Origin: DATLCI01 sp046714215 | GTDB lineage: Bacteria > Acidobacteriota > Terriglobia > Terriglobales > Acidobacteriaceae | DNA length: 7,684 nt | NCBI GenBank assembly: GCA_046714215.1 | Contig: JBKKBM010000149.1 | Location: forward strand, 1 to 7,684 | Reading direction: 5' to 3' | Shown here: positions 1 to 7,383 of the stretch, one piece after another | How the letters are laid out: each line of letters starts with the position of its first letter | How positions within the stretch are numbered: the stretch's first letter is position 1 | Notes under the pieces: model-generated | Databases searched by the model: none | The model's input: the letters and a program-made list of their open reading frames with translations, nothing else | What the model was told of the DNA's origin: nothing | Position numbers and translations under genes: made by a program

Positions 1-167
1 AGGCCGGCTGCGACGCCGTGGCGCTAAGCTGCACCGAAATACCCTTGCTGGTCGCTCCCCAGGATTCCCCTCTGCCAACCCTCGACTCCACCCGCTTGCT
101 CGCCCGCGCCGCCCTGCGCTACGCCACCAATACGGCCAGTCAGGGCACGGCTTCAGGCCCGCGCTAG
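1..167 (+). CDS. Aspartate/glutamate racemase family protein, C-terminal fragment
   Basis: Only the last 54 codons and a TAG stop (165-167) are inside the window; the first complete codon begins at base 3. The peptide contains AVALSCTEIPLLV followed by LPTLDSTRLLARAALRYA. This is the C-terminal signature of the Asp/Glu racemase superfamily: the SCTE cysteine is the second of the two catalytic cysteines that interconvert amino-acid enantiomers without a cofactor, and the LDSTRLLA segment closes the active-site domain. Aspartate racemase is more likely than glutamate racemase (MurI), because CTEIPLL with a D-T/S-T-R-L-L-A tail is typical of the aspartate racemase/YgeA group, but the fragment does not prove the substrate. 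Family members usually end soon after the RYA helix. Here about 14 further residues (TNTASQGTASGPR-like tail) are encoded, and their DNA overlaps the first palindromic repeat of the downstream cluster. The tail is therefore probably repeat-derived and not functional protein. Confidence 0.8.
   Translation, partial: AGCDAVALSCTEIPLLVAPQDSPLPTLDSTRLLARAALRYATNTASQGTASGPR
143..160. repeat. Solitary palindromic repeat copy (GGCTTCAGG core) inside the racemase 3' end
   Basis: GGGC at 143-146 can pair with GCCC at 157-160 around a GGCTTCAG core (149-156). It is a degenerate copy of the hairpins at 184-203 and 362-381. It sits wholly inside the coding frame of the upstream racemase fragment and supplies part of its last codons. 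Confidence 0.55.
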
Positions 168-183
168 GACGAACTAGTATCAG

Positions 184-239
184 GGCGTGGCTTCAGCCAC
201 GCCGTCTCGTCGCAAATAAAGTTCCGGGACTTCAGTCCC
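184..239. repeat. Two-hairpin repeat unit 1 (BIME-like)
   Basis: The first hairpin is a perfect 8-base stem, GGCGTGGC (184-191) and GCCACGCC (196-203), around a TTCA loop. The second is GGGAC (226-230) and GTCCC (235-239), also around TTCA. The 22-base linker carries CGCAAA at 211-216, starting 8 bases after the first hairpin ends. The same spacing recurs in the units at 248-299 and 362-412, which defines a dimeric repeat comparable in design to REP/BIME elements. The link to the REP family is inferred. Confidence 0.7.
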
Positions 240-247
240 CGGGTGAA

Positions 248-299
248 AGCACGTCTTCAGGCCAGTGACCAGAGCGCAAGAAAAACTGGGCTTTAGCCC
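248..299. repeat. Two-hairpin repeat unit 2, left arm degenerate
   Basis: The left hairpin has the TTCA loop at 256-259, but its arms are decayed and only a few pairs remain around it. The right hairpin is GGGC (288-291) and GCCC (296-299) around a TTTA loop. CGCAAG at 275-280 lies 8 bases after the nominal end of the left arm, matching units 1 and 3. The unit is recognised by this layout more than by pairing. Confidence 0.5.
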
Positions 300-361
300 T
301 GGGAACGAAATCTTCAACTCAACCGAAACCCTTCCTCCACATTTACTCTGTATCTGGGAAG

Positions 362-412
362 GATATGGCTTCAGCCATATCGAAAAGACGCAAAACATTA
401 TCGGCTTTAGCC
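362..412. repeat. Two-hairpin repeat unit 3 (BIME-like)
   Basis: The left hairpin is a perfect 8-base stem, GATATGGC (362-369) and GCCATATC (374-381), around TTCA. The right one is GGC (403-405) and GCC (410-412) around TTTA. CGCAAA at 389-394 begins 8 bases after the left hairpin, as in unit 1. The stem sequence differs from unit 1 on both arms while pairing is kept, so secondary structure appears to be what is conserved. The unit lies about 20 bases beyond the stop of the minus-strand amidohydrolase and could help end or stabilise that transcript. Confidence 0.65.
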
Positions 413-434
413 ACTGAGGTAAGGGTGGAAGCAG

Positions 435-1937
435 CTACCGCGGCGACACCGTAGGAGCCGGCACAGCTGCCGCCCCGAAACTCACCGCCGCCTCCTGCAA
501 CAACCTATCGAGGTCGGCGCGCGGGAAGTAGCGGCCCTTGGCAAACACCGCCGCGATCTTCCGGGTGTTGCGGATATCTTTCAGCGGGTCGGCGTCTAGC
601 AACACCATGTCCGCGACTCGGCCGCTCTTCACTGCGCCCGCCGTGCGCTCACGGTCCAGGAATCGCGCCGCATTGCTGGTGGCCGTTTGCAGTGCCTGCG
701 CCGGGGTGAGTCCCGCGCTCACCAATAATTCCAACTCCGTATGCAGGCTGTCGCCGGGAAAGACGAACGGATCCAGCGAGTCGCTTCCCGCCAGCAAGGG
801 CACGCCCGCCTTGTGCATCAATCCCACGATCTTCAGGTCGTTCTTGAGTTTCCGCTGATAGTAGGCGCGGCCCGCGGGAGAGACGAGTTTGTCAGCATTC
901 GCCGGCGTCCACTCTTTGCGCAAGGCTTCCGGCACGAACCGCAGCCCGGGATCATTCGCATCCGCGCGGTCCAGCGTGCCGTTGTTGCGCGTCCACACCA
1001 GCGTGGGTACTTGATAGGTCCCTCGCTTGGCCATGCGGGCGAACAGTTGCCCCGCGACCTCATCGCTGAAGGTCGCCTCCACTTCGTCGGCGATCTTGGC
1101 CCGCTCCGCGCGGTCCTTAGCGTCTGTCAAGCGCTGCCGCAGTTCGGCGGACTTGCTGGAGCACTCCAGTAGGACTCCAAACAAGTGCTCCATGCTGCTC
1201 ATACCCGCATAGGAAGCTTCTTCCACGGTCACCGCGTCGGGCACATGGCCCAGGAATGCGATGTTCGCCTTCTTGGTCTCGTCGGCGATGGCGAAAAACG
1301 CTTCGCGCGACAATCGCGAGCCGATCTTGATGAAATTTGCGCCGTTCGCCTTCACTTTTTGCACTGCGACGCGCGCCTGGTCCGCAGTCTCGACCGCGAT
1401 GACTTCATTCGGCGACGATAATCCCCTCGCGCTCGCGTCCAGAAATGGCCCCGCCACCATTAATTCCGGGCCCGGGGTGGTGCTCGCGCTCCGCCGCCAT
1501 TCTTTTAATGCCGGCAGATCGCCACCCATATCGCGGACGCCGGTGATCCCGTGCGCCAAATACACCGGCAGCATCTGCTTGCCCCATTCTGGCCGCGCGC
1601 TCACGCCCGCCGTGTGCACGTGCATGTCCCACAGTCCGGGAATCAAAAACTTGCCTCGCCCGGAGATCCTCAGTGCGTATTTCGGGATCGCCGTGTTAGC
1701 GGGATTCCCCGCCATCACGATCTTGCCATCCGCGATCAGCACGGTCTGACTGGGAACGAGGACGCCGCTCTCCACGTTGATGATGGTCACGTTGGTGATG
1801 GCGATCAGCTTCGCTTGTTCGGGTCTAGCTGATACGGGCTTGGCCGGTTCGACTTTCGCCTGCTCCTGCGCCCACCCACTGGCCGCCAGCACCCCCAGCA
1901 TCACCGCCAGCGTCATCGCGAACGAGGGCCGCCGCAT
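435..1937 (-). CDS. Exported metal-dependent amidohydrolase (imidazolonepropionase/prolidase-like)
   Basis: The protein has 500 residues. Residues 1-23 look like a Sec signal peptide: RR near the N-terminus, a hydrophobic core of about 14 residues and a GWA cleavage site before QEQ, so it probably acts in the periplasm or outside the cell. The TIM-barrel metal ligands of the amidohydrolase superfamily are all visible: HVH at 106-108 in GLWDMHVH, the likely carboxylated lysine K204 in NFIKIG, H231 in LGHVPD, H251 in SMEHLFG, and D386 in LLAGSD. The SAGLTPAQALQTAT and GRVADMVLLDADPL segments are the usual C-terminal signature, where the chain re-enters the small beta-sandwich begun at about 45-100. 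Relatives hydrolyse Xaa-Pro or Xaa-Arg dipeptides, imidazolonepropionate or other amides; the substrate cannot be read from sequence. The start lies 2 bases after the galU stop with no clear Shine-Dalgarno, which suggests translational coupling. The last 15 residues (Ala/Pro rich) are low complexity. Confidence 0.9.
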   Translation of the reverse strand: MRRPSFAMTLAVMLGVLAASGWAQEQAKVEPAKPVSARPEQAKLIAITNVTIINVESGVLVPSQTVLIADGKIVMAGNPANTAIPKYALRISGRGKFLIPGLWDMHVHTAGVSARPEWGKQMLPVYLAHGITGVRDMGGDLPALKEWRRSASTTPGPELMVAGPFLDASARGLSSPNEVIAVETADQARVAVQKVKANGANFIKIGSRLSREAFFAIADETKKANIAFLGHVPDAVTVEEASYAGMSSMEHLFGVLLECSSKSAELRQRLTDAKDRAERAKIADEVEATFSDEVAGQLFARMAKRGTYQVPTLVWTRNNGTLDRADANDPGLRFVPEALRKEWTPANADKLVSPAGRAYYQRKLKNDLKIVGLMHKAGVPLLAGSDSLDPFVFPGDSLHTELELLVSAGLTPAQALQTATSNAARFLDRERTAGAVKSGRVADMVLLDADPLKDIRNTRKIAAVFAKGRYFPRADLDRLLQEAAVSFGAAAVPAPTVSPR

Positions 1938-1939
1938 GA

Positions 1940-2821
<882 letters not shown>

Positions 2822-2846
2822 AATTAGGGATCAAGCTTTCATCTGG

Positions 2847-2886
2847 AACCGTTCATTGTACGGTTTTGCTATTGGTTTGAGAAACC
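2847..2886. repeat. Two inverted repeats in the mfd-galU gap
   Basis: AACCGT (2847-2852) and ACGGTT (2860-2865) form a 6-7-6 dyad that encloses the candidate galU -10. A second dyad, GGTTT (2874-2878) and AAACC (2882-2886), covers the -35. They could be an operator, or weak hairpins after the mfd stop. No T-tract follows either one on the minus strand, so a classic intrinsic terminator is not supported. Confidence 0.4.
2855..2884 (-). promoter_or_regulatory. Candidate sigma-70 promoter for galU
   Basis: Read on the minus strand there is a good -10 hexamer TACAAT (2855-2860) preceded by a weak -35 TTTCTC (2879-2884) with an 18-base spacer. The -10 ends about 33 bases upstream of the galU ATG. 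The -35 is poor, so galU may also be read through from mfd. Confidence 0.35.
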
Positions 2887-2902
2887 GCTCATCACATCAC
2901 GG

Positions 2903-5900
2903 TTACGTCTTGACGGCGACTTCCTGAAATGACAGCTCCAGCAGCAACTCCTGTATCCGGTTCACCACATCCTCCGCCGCAGTCGACCGCAACACAAATT
3001 TTAGCGTCCCGCCCGGCGAGAACTGCGCGCCCTTATTCGATGCCACGAACTGCGCCAGCTTCGCTGGATCGATGGCTGCCTTCTCCGTGAACTTAAGATG
3101 CACGATGTTCTGCTTACGCTCGATGGCCGCCACGCCCACGCGCTGCGCCAGCATCTTGAGCGCCGTCGCCAGCAGCAGATTGCGGATGGGCAGCGGCAGC
3201 GGGCCATAGCGGTCTTCGAGTTCGCCGCGCACGTCCGCGAGTTGCGCTTCCGTCTCTGCTCCGGCGATCTTCTTGTACATGCGCAGCCGCTGATTTTCTT
3301 CCGCGATGTACTCGTTGGGGATGCGCAGATTTAGCGCGAGATTGAGCTGCGTTGTGAAGGTCTGCTCCTCCACTTCGCCCTTCAGCTCACGCACCGTACG
3401 CTCCAGCATCGTGGTGTACATCTCAAATCCGACGGACTCGATGTGCCCGCTCTGCTCTCCGCCCAGCATGTTGCCCGCACCGCGCAGTTCCAGGTCAAGC
3501 GCAGCGATCTTGAATCCCGCTCCCAGATCAGAAAACTCTTTCAACGCCGCCAGCCGCCGTCGCGCGATCGGCGTCAACTCCCGCTCTGCCGGAATGAGCA
3601 AATACGCATACGCCCTGCGATTGGACCGCCCCACCCGCCCGCGCAATTGATACAGCTCTGACAATCCATGCCGGTCCGCGCGATTGATCAGGATGGTGTT
3701 GCACAGCGGGATATCCAACCCGTTCTCGATGATCGTCGTCGCCACCAGTACGTCCGCCTCATGCCGCACGAAGGTGAACATCGCTTTTTCCAGTTCACTC
3801 TCTGACATCTGCCCATGCCCCACGATCACCCGCGCCTGCGGCACCAGTTCCTTCAGCTTCGCCGCGATCTCGTAAATGCTCTCCACCCGGTTGTGGACGA
3901 AATACGCTTGCCCGCCGCGCTCCAACTCATGCTCGATGGCCGACTTGATCAGCGCCTCATCGAACGCCGCCACCACCGTCTGGATGGCGATCCGGTCGCG
4001 CGGTGCCGTCTCGATCACGCTCATGTCCCGCAGCCCTACCAGCGACATATGCAGCGTGCGCGGAATGGGTGTCGCCGACATCGTCAGCACATCCACCTCT
4101 TCCTTCATCTGCTTCAGCCGCTCTTTGTGCCGCACGCCGAAGCGCTGCTCCTCGTCCACCACCAGCAGTCCCAGATCAGGAAACTTGATGTCCTGCGACA
4201 GGATGCGATGCGTGCCGATCAAGATGTCGATCTTGCCTACTTCCGCCTTTTCCAGGATCTCTTTCTGCTGCTTCGCCGTGCGAAAGCGCGAGATCATCTC
4301 GATGTTGATGGGGAACGCGGCAAAGCGCTGCTTGAACGTCTCAAAGTGCTGGAAGGCGAGCACCGTGGTCGGCGCCAGCACGGCCACTTGCTTGCCGTCG
4401 CTTACGGCCTTGAACGCCGCCCGCATCGCGACCTCAGTCTTTCCGTAGCCCACGTCGCCGCACAGCAAGCGGTCCATCGGCATCGTCGATTCCATGTCGC
4501 GCTTGATCTCGCTCGACGCCTGCAGTTGGTCGTCGGTCTCACTGTGCTCGAACGCTTCTTCGAATTCGCTCTGGAACTGGTTCTCGGGAGGGAAGGCGTG
4601 GCCCGCCGCCGTCTTGCGCACGGCGTAGAGCTTCAGCAGCTCTTCCGCCATGTCCTTCATCGCCTTTTTGACCTTGGCCTTGGCTTTTCCCCAAGCCGTG
4701 CCGCCCATTCGGCTGAGCTGTGGCCGCGCGCCCTCCGTCGAGCGATATTTCTGGATCAGGTCCAGCCGCGTGAGCGGGACGTATAACTTCGCCGCCTCGG
4801 CAAACTCCAGCACCATGAATTCGCCCGCGGAATCCCCCTGCGTGATCTCCTTCAGGCCTTTGTACTCGGCGATGCCATGCTCCACATGTACCACGTAGTC
4901 GCCCACCGCCAGGTCGCGGAAGTCAGACATGAACGTCGACATCTTGGAACTGGCCCCGGACCTCTGCCGCGTAGGCTTGGCCACGATCTCTGAATCGTCG
5001 AACAGATCGAGCGCGCCGAAGATCACAATGCCGCCGTCGCTCAGCGTCACGCCGTCGGCAATATTCGCCCGGACGATCGTCGTCGCCGTCAGGTCGCCTG
5101 CCGCGTAGGCAGATTCATCGAGAAAACTTTCGCTCCCCGCCGACGTCTTCGTCGTCTTCGATCCCAACCGGAAGGGCACACCGTATTCGCTGAAGATGTC
5201 CGCCAGACGCTCCACGTCGCCCATGTGGGGCGCGGCAAAGATGGTGCGCTTGTTCTCCGCCGCCAGCTTCTTCACTTCTTCCACCATCGCCGGCACTGAG
5301 CCGTGAAAGCGCGGGGTCGGCTGCGTGGAGAAGCTGATCTCTTCTTGTCCTGCCGAAGTAGTAATGCCCAGATGTTCAAGTTCCGCGCCCGTGCGCGCGT
5401 CAACTCGTTGCTGCCACGCCTCCGGCGGAAGGAAGATGTCGGATGGTTTCACCAACGCGCCTACGCCGCTGCGCTCGTGCATCACCGTGACCTTGTCCCA
5501 CCATTTATCTGATTCCGCGCGGATGGCCGCAGGCTCGTCGGCAAACACCAGCGCGCCCGGCAGCAGGTCGAATAGGGTCTGGTCAGCCCCCGCCACCGGC
5601 GCATACATTTCCCATCCTGGGAACACGGTCACACCCGTCGCCGTCATCGCTTCTGTGATCTCTTCGTGACTCCCGGCCAGGCGACTGCCACTCAAGCGCG
5701 CATGGATGGCTGCCAGAATGCGCTCACTGACCGGTACCTCGCTCAGCGGTAGCAGTACTGCTTCATCCACCGGCGTAGACGATCGCTGCGTCCCGGGGTC
5801 GAATCGGCGGATGGATTCCACCTCGTCGCCAAAAAATTCAATGCGCAACGGACGCTCCGTCTCCGGAGGAAACACATCCAGAATACCGCCACGCAACGCG

Positions 5901-6454
5901 TATTCTCCCGGCATGTCCACCACATCCACCGGCGTATAGCCGACGATGTTCAGCCCTTCCACCACCTTCTCCGGCTCGATAGTCTCGCCGCGGCGCACCA
6001 CCCGCGCCAGTTCGGCATAGAAGCTGGCCGCCTGCAACCGCATCGCCGACGCTTCCAGCGGAGCGATCACGATACTGGCCGCCCCCGTCGCGATCTTCCA
6101 CAACGCCGTGGCTCGCTCTTCCTGGATCTCCAGGTGCGGCGAAAGATGCTCGAAGGGCAGCACGTCATGCGCGGGCAATTTGACGATCGCTTCCGGCGCG
6201 CACGCTCCCGTCAACTCCGCAAACGATTGCAACAGCGGCAGCAAATCTTCGGCGGCGCGATTGTTGGCCACCAGCACCAGCAAGGGTTTGCCCGTGGTCC
6301 GGGCCAAGAGGGCGAGATAGGCAGCTTTCGCGGTGGGGGTCAATCCGGACAAACGTATCCGCCCCGCGCGGGTTTTTAGGTGGGTAGCCGCACGCACGAA
6401 CGAGGAGGACTTTTCCGTGTCCGCAAACAACTCGCGGACAAAGGGCAGGATCAT
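2903..6454 (-). CDS. mfd: Transcription-repair coupling factor Mfd
   Basis: Mfd is an ATP-driven DNA translocase that pushes RNA polymerase stalled at lesions off the template and recruits UvrA, starting transcription-coupled nucleotide excision repair. The protein has 1183 residues, about the usual full length (E. coli 1148). The N-terminal UvrB-like region spans about 1-350, with LPFEHLSPH near 99-107 and GGILDVFPPETERPLRIEFFG-type sequence near 189-209, and it lacks an intact Walker A, as is normal. The RNA-polymerase interaction domain begins near 515 (VGDYVVHVEHGIAEYKGL). The RecG-like motor has Walker A GDVGYGKTEV (K672), DEEQ at 767-770, MSATPIPRT at 792-800, and QLRGRVGRS with its arginines near 937-945. 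The C-terminal TRCF domain (about 1030-1170) closes the protein. All motor motifs are intact. The ATG at 6452-6454 gives a normal N-terminus but lacks a Shine-Dalgarno. The gene is divergent from ridA. Confidence 0.98.
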   Translation of the reverse strand: MILPFVRELFADTEKSSSFVRAATHLKTRAGRIRLSGLTPTAKAAYLALLARTTGKPLLVLVANNRAAEDLLPLLQSFAELTGACAPEAIVKLPAHDVLPFEHLSPHLEIQEERATALWKIATGAASIVIAPLEASAMRLQAASFYAELARVVRRGETIEPEKVVEGLNIVGYTPVDVVDMPGEYALRGGILDVFPPETERPLRIEFFGDEVESIRRFDPGTQRSSTPVDEAVLLPLSEVPVSERILAAIHARLSGSRLAGSHEEITEAMTATGVTVFPGWEMYAPVAGADQTLFDLLPGALVFADEPAAIRAESDKWWDKVTVMHERSGVGALVKPSDIFLPPEAWQQRVDARTGAELEHLGITTSAGQEEISFSTQPTPRFHGSVPAMVEEVKKLAAENKRTIFAAPHMGDVERLADIFSEYGVPFRLGSKTTKTSAGSESFLDESAYAAGDLTATTIVRANIADGVTLSDGGIVIFGALDLFDDSEIVAKPTRQRSGASSKMSTFMSDFRDLAVGDYVVHVEHGIAEYKGLKEITQGDSAGEFMVLEFAEAAKLYVPLTRLDLIQKYRSTEGARPQLSRMGGTAWGKAKAKVKKAMKDMAEELLKLYAVRKTAAGHAFPPENQFQSEFEEAFEHSETDDQLQASSEIKRDMESTMPMDRLLCGDVGYGKTEVAMRAAFKAVSDGKQVAVLAPTTVLAFQHFETFKQRFAAFPINIEMISRFRTAKQQKEILEKAEVGKIDILIGTHRILSQDIKFPDLGLLVVDEEQRFGVRHKERLKQMKEEVDVLTMSATPIPRTLHMSLVGLRDMSVIETAPRDRIAIQTVVAAFDEALIKSAIEHELERGGQAYFVHNRVESIYEIAAKLKELVPQARVIVGHGQMSESELEKAMFTFVRHEADVLVATTIIENGLDIPLCNTILINRADRHGLSELYQLRGRVGRSNRRAYAYLLIPAERELTPIARRRLAALKEFSDLGAGFKIAALDLELRGAGNMLGGEQSGHIESVGFEMYTTMLERTVRELKGEVEEQTFTTQLNLALNLRIPNEYIAEENQRLRMYKKIAGAETEAQLADVRGELEDRYGPLPLPIRNLLLATALKMLAQRVGVAAIERKQNIVHLKFTEKAAIDPAKLAQFVASNKGAQFSPGGTLKFVLRSTAAEDVVNRIQELLLELSFQEVAVKT

Positions 6455-6483
6455 GCAGTCTTGATTCTAACAGCCTTGAATGC

Positions 6484-6493
6484 GAAAGCTTTC
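6484..6493. repeat. Perfect palindrome GAAAGCTTTC in the mfd-ridA divergent gap
   Basis: This is a 10-base perfect palindrome, extendable to a quasi-palindrome at 6482-6496 with one bulged base. It lies 30 bases upstream of the mfd ATG and could be a regulatory dyad for either divergent gene. Chance occurrence is quite possible at this length. Confidence 0.25.
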
Positions 6494-6540
6494 CGCTCTA
6501 TCTCGCCGGAGAGCAGCACGACGCGGCTTCTATTCTTAAA

Positions 6541-6574
6541 GGTTTTCTCCGTGTCTCTGTGCCTCTGGGGTGAA
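6541..6574 (-). repeat. Dispersed 'CAGAGGCACAGAGACACGGAG' type repeat
   Basis: On the minus strand the segment starts TTCACCCCAGAGGCACAGAG and continues with ACACGGAGAAAACC. Sequences of this kind (ttcacc-acagaggcacagagacacagag) occur between genes in many unrelated bacterial genomes and are often mis-called as short proteins reading TETQRHREK. Here the minus-strand frame reads SPQRHRDTEKTF, the same pattern. It fills part of the 161-base gap between divergent mfd and ridA. I recognise the pattern from memory and did not search for it. Confidence 0.5.
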
Positions 6575-6604
6575 TCTACCTTTGTGAGAGAATCGAAATC
6601 CCAC

Positions 6605-6610
6605 GGAGGA
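6605..6610 (+). promoter_or_regulatory. Shine-Dalgarno of ridA
   Basis: GGAGGA ends 5 bases before the ATG at 6616. It is one of only two clear Shine-Dalgarno sequences in the window, and it fixes the ridA start. Confidence 0.85.
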
Positions 6611-6615
6611 ATCCC

Positions 6616-6993
6616 ATGCGCGAAGTGATCTCCACCAAAGACGCTCCCCAGGCCATCGGCCCCTACTCCCAGGCCATCAAGGCCAACGGCTTTGTCTTCG
6701 TCTCCGGACAGATCGCTATCAATCCCGCCGACGGCACCATCATCGGCGGCGCCGTCGCCGAACAGACCGAGCGCGTGATGACCAATCTCAAGCAAATCCT
6801 CGTCGCGGCGGGCTCATCGCTCGACAAAGTCGTGAAGTCCACCGTCTTCCTCAAGAACATGTCAGACTTCGCCGGGATGAATGAGGTTTACGGGAAGTTC
6901 TTCACCGCCGCTCCACCCGCCCGGGCCACCGTCGAAGTCGCACGTCTGCCGAAAGACGTCCTCGTCGAGATCGACGTCATCGCCCTGGGGTGA
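6616..6993 (+). CDS. ridA: Reactive intermediate/imine deaminase RidA
   Basis: RidA (YjgF/YER057c/UK114 family) is a small homotrimeric cytosolic enzyme that hydrolyses reactive enamines and imines, such as 2-aminoacrylate released by PLP-dependent serine/threonine dehydratases, to keto acids and ammonia. Its 125 residues match the family length. Key features are visible: AIGPYSQA at 13-20 (Y17), FVFVSGQIAI at 26-35, and PPARATVEVARLPKDVLVEIDVIA at about 100-123, with the carboxylate-binding arginine R103 (R105 in E. coli) and the catalytic glutamate at about E118. The arginine marks the active RidA subfamily rather than the inactive Rid groups. The ATG follows a strong GGAGGA. The gene stands alone: it is divergent from mfd, convergent with rpmB, and ends 21 bases before a hairpin terminator. 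Confidence 0.96.
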   Translation: MREVISTKDAPQAIGPYSQAIKANGFVFVSGQIAINPADGTIIGGAVAEQTERVMTNLKQILVAAGSSLDKVVKSTVFLKNMSDFAGMNEVYGKFFTAAPPARATVEVARLPKDVLVEIDVIALG

Positions 6994-7014
6994 GGGTTCG
7001 TTGGTTCAAATAAT

Positions 7015-7040
7015 AACGGCCTCTCTTTCGAGAGGCCGTT
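7015..7040. terminator. Shared hairpin terminator between convergent ridA and rpmB
   Basis: AACGGCCTCTC (7015-7025) and GAGAGGCCGTT (7030-7040) form a perfect 11-base stem with a 4-base loop. It is centred in the gap, 21 bases from the ridA stop and 19 from the rpmB stop. On the minus strand the loop is GAAA closed by C-G (a stable GNRA tetraloop) and the stem is followed by ATTATTTG, a partial U-tract. On the plus strand no T-run follows. It therefore looks more like the rpmB terminator, with likely weaker use by ridA. Confidence 0.75.
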
Positions 7041-7059
7041 CGCAATACGAAAACCAAAC

Positions 7060-7281
7060 CTACGCCGTCTTCTTTGCCTTGCCGATGCCCGCGATCGCTT
7101 TGGTCACTTTGCCGCTGCGGATGCAGCTCGTGCACGCGCGGATACGCTTGTTGGCGCCATTCACATTCGCCTTCAGCGGGCGCAGGTTCACATTCCACCG
7201 CCGACGGGTTTTATTGTTGGCGTGGCTTACGTTGTTACCGAACTGCGGCCCTTTGCCGCAAATACTGCATACTTGTGCCAT
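7060..7281 (-). CDS. rpmB: 50S ribosomal protein L28 (bL28), zinc-binding form
   Basis: This is a structural protein of the large ribosomal subunit. The 73 residues are full length and strongly basic. The N-terminal AQVCSICGKGPQFGNNVSHA block and the following NNKTRRRWNVNL segment are the L28 signature. Cysteines C5, C8, C50 and C53 form two CxxC pairs (CSIC and CTSC), marking the zinc-binding (C+) type; many bacteria carry a cysteine-free (C-) paralogue used under zinc shortage, and none is visible here. The ATG is preceded by GGAG with a 7-base spacer and by a good promoter, with a leader of roughly 95 bases. It stands alone, without the rpmG partner it has in many bacteria. Confidence 0.97.
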   Translation of the reverse strand: MAQVCSICGKGPQFGNNVSHANNKTRRRWNVNLRPLKANVNGANKRIRACTSCIRSGKVTKAIAGIGKAKKTA

Positions 7282-7288
7282 GACAGAA

Positions 7289-7292
7289 CTCC
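7289..7292 (-). promoter_or_regulatory. Shine-Dalgarno of rpmB
   Basis: GGAG on the minus strand lies 7 bases upstream of the rpmB ATG and supports that start. Confidence 0.7.
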
Positions 7293-7383
7293 AGAACTCT
7301 TTTGACTCCGTGAAACCTATCCAGATTCAACAGGATATGAGGCTTGCTACAGGAGGGATTCGCACCGGTTACGTAAAGTATAG

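Noticed and set aside
180..398. 72-residue open frame on the minus strand
   Set aside because: It consists almost entirely of the palindromic repeats read through (GLKPSF, GLKTCF, GVAEATP); this is repeat sequence and not a protein gene.
143..412. Possible CRISPR array
   Set aside because: The repeats are palindromes of varying stem sequence with uneven spacing and no constant direct repeat or spacer length, and no cas gene is present.
1261..1749. 162-residue plus-strand frame opposite the amidohydrolase
   Set aside because: It is antisense to the conserved catalytic region of the amidohydrolase, with no ribosome site or family likeness.
3815..4786. 323-residue plus-strand frame opposite mfd
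   Set aside because: It is antisense to the well-conserved motor domain of mfd, is His/Arg/Leu rich, and has no recognisable motif; a GC-rich shadow frame.
6451..6795. 114-residue minus-strand frame across the mfd-ridA gap
   Set aside because: It overlaps ridA in antisense and reads through the dispersed repeat (SPQRHRDTEK), a known source of false gene calls.
7282..7377. Riboswitch or autogenous regulatory structure in the rpmB leader
   Set aside because: Only a 5-base stem (7318-7337) and a TTACGTAA palindrome are seen; no known leader motif could be recognised.
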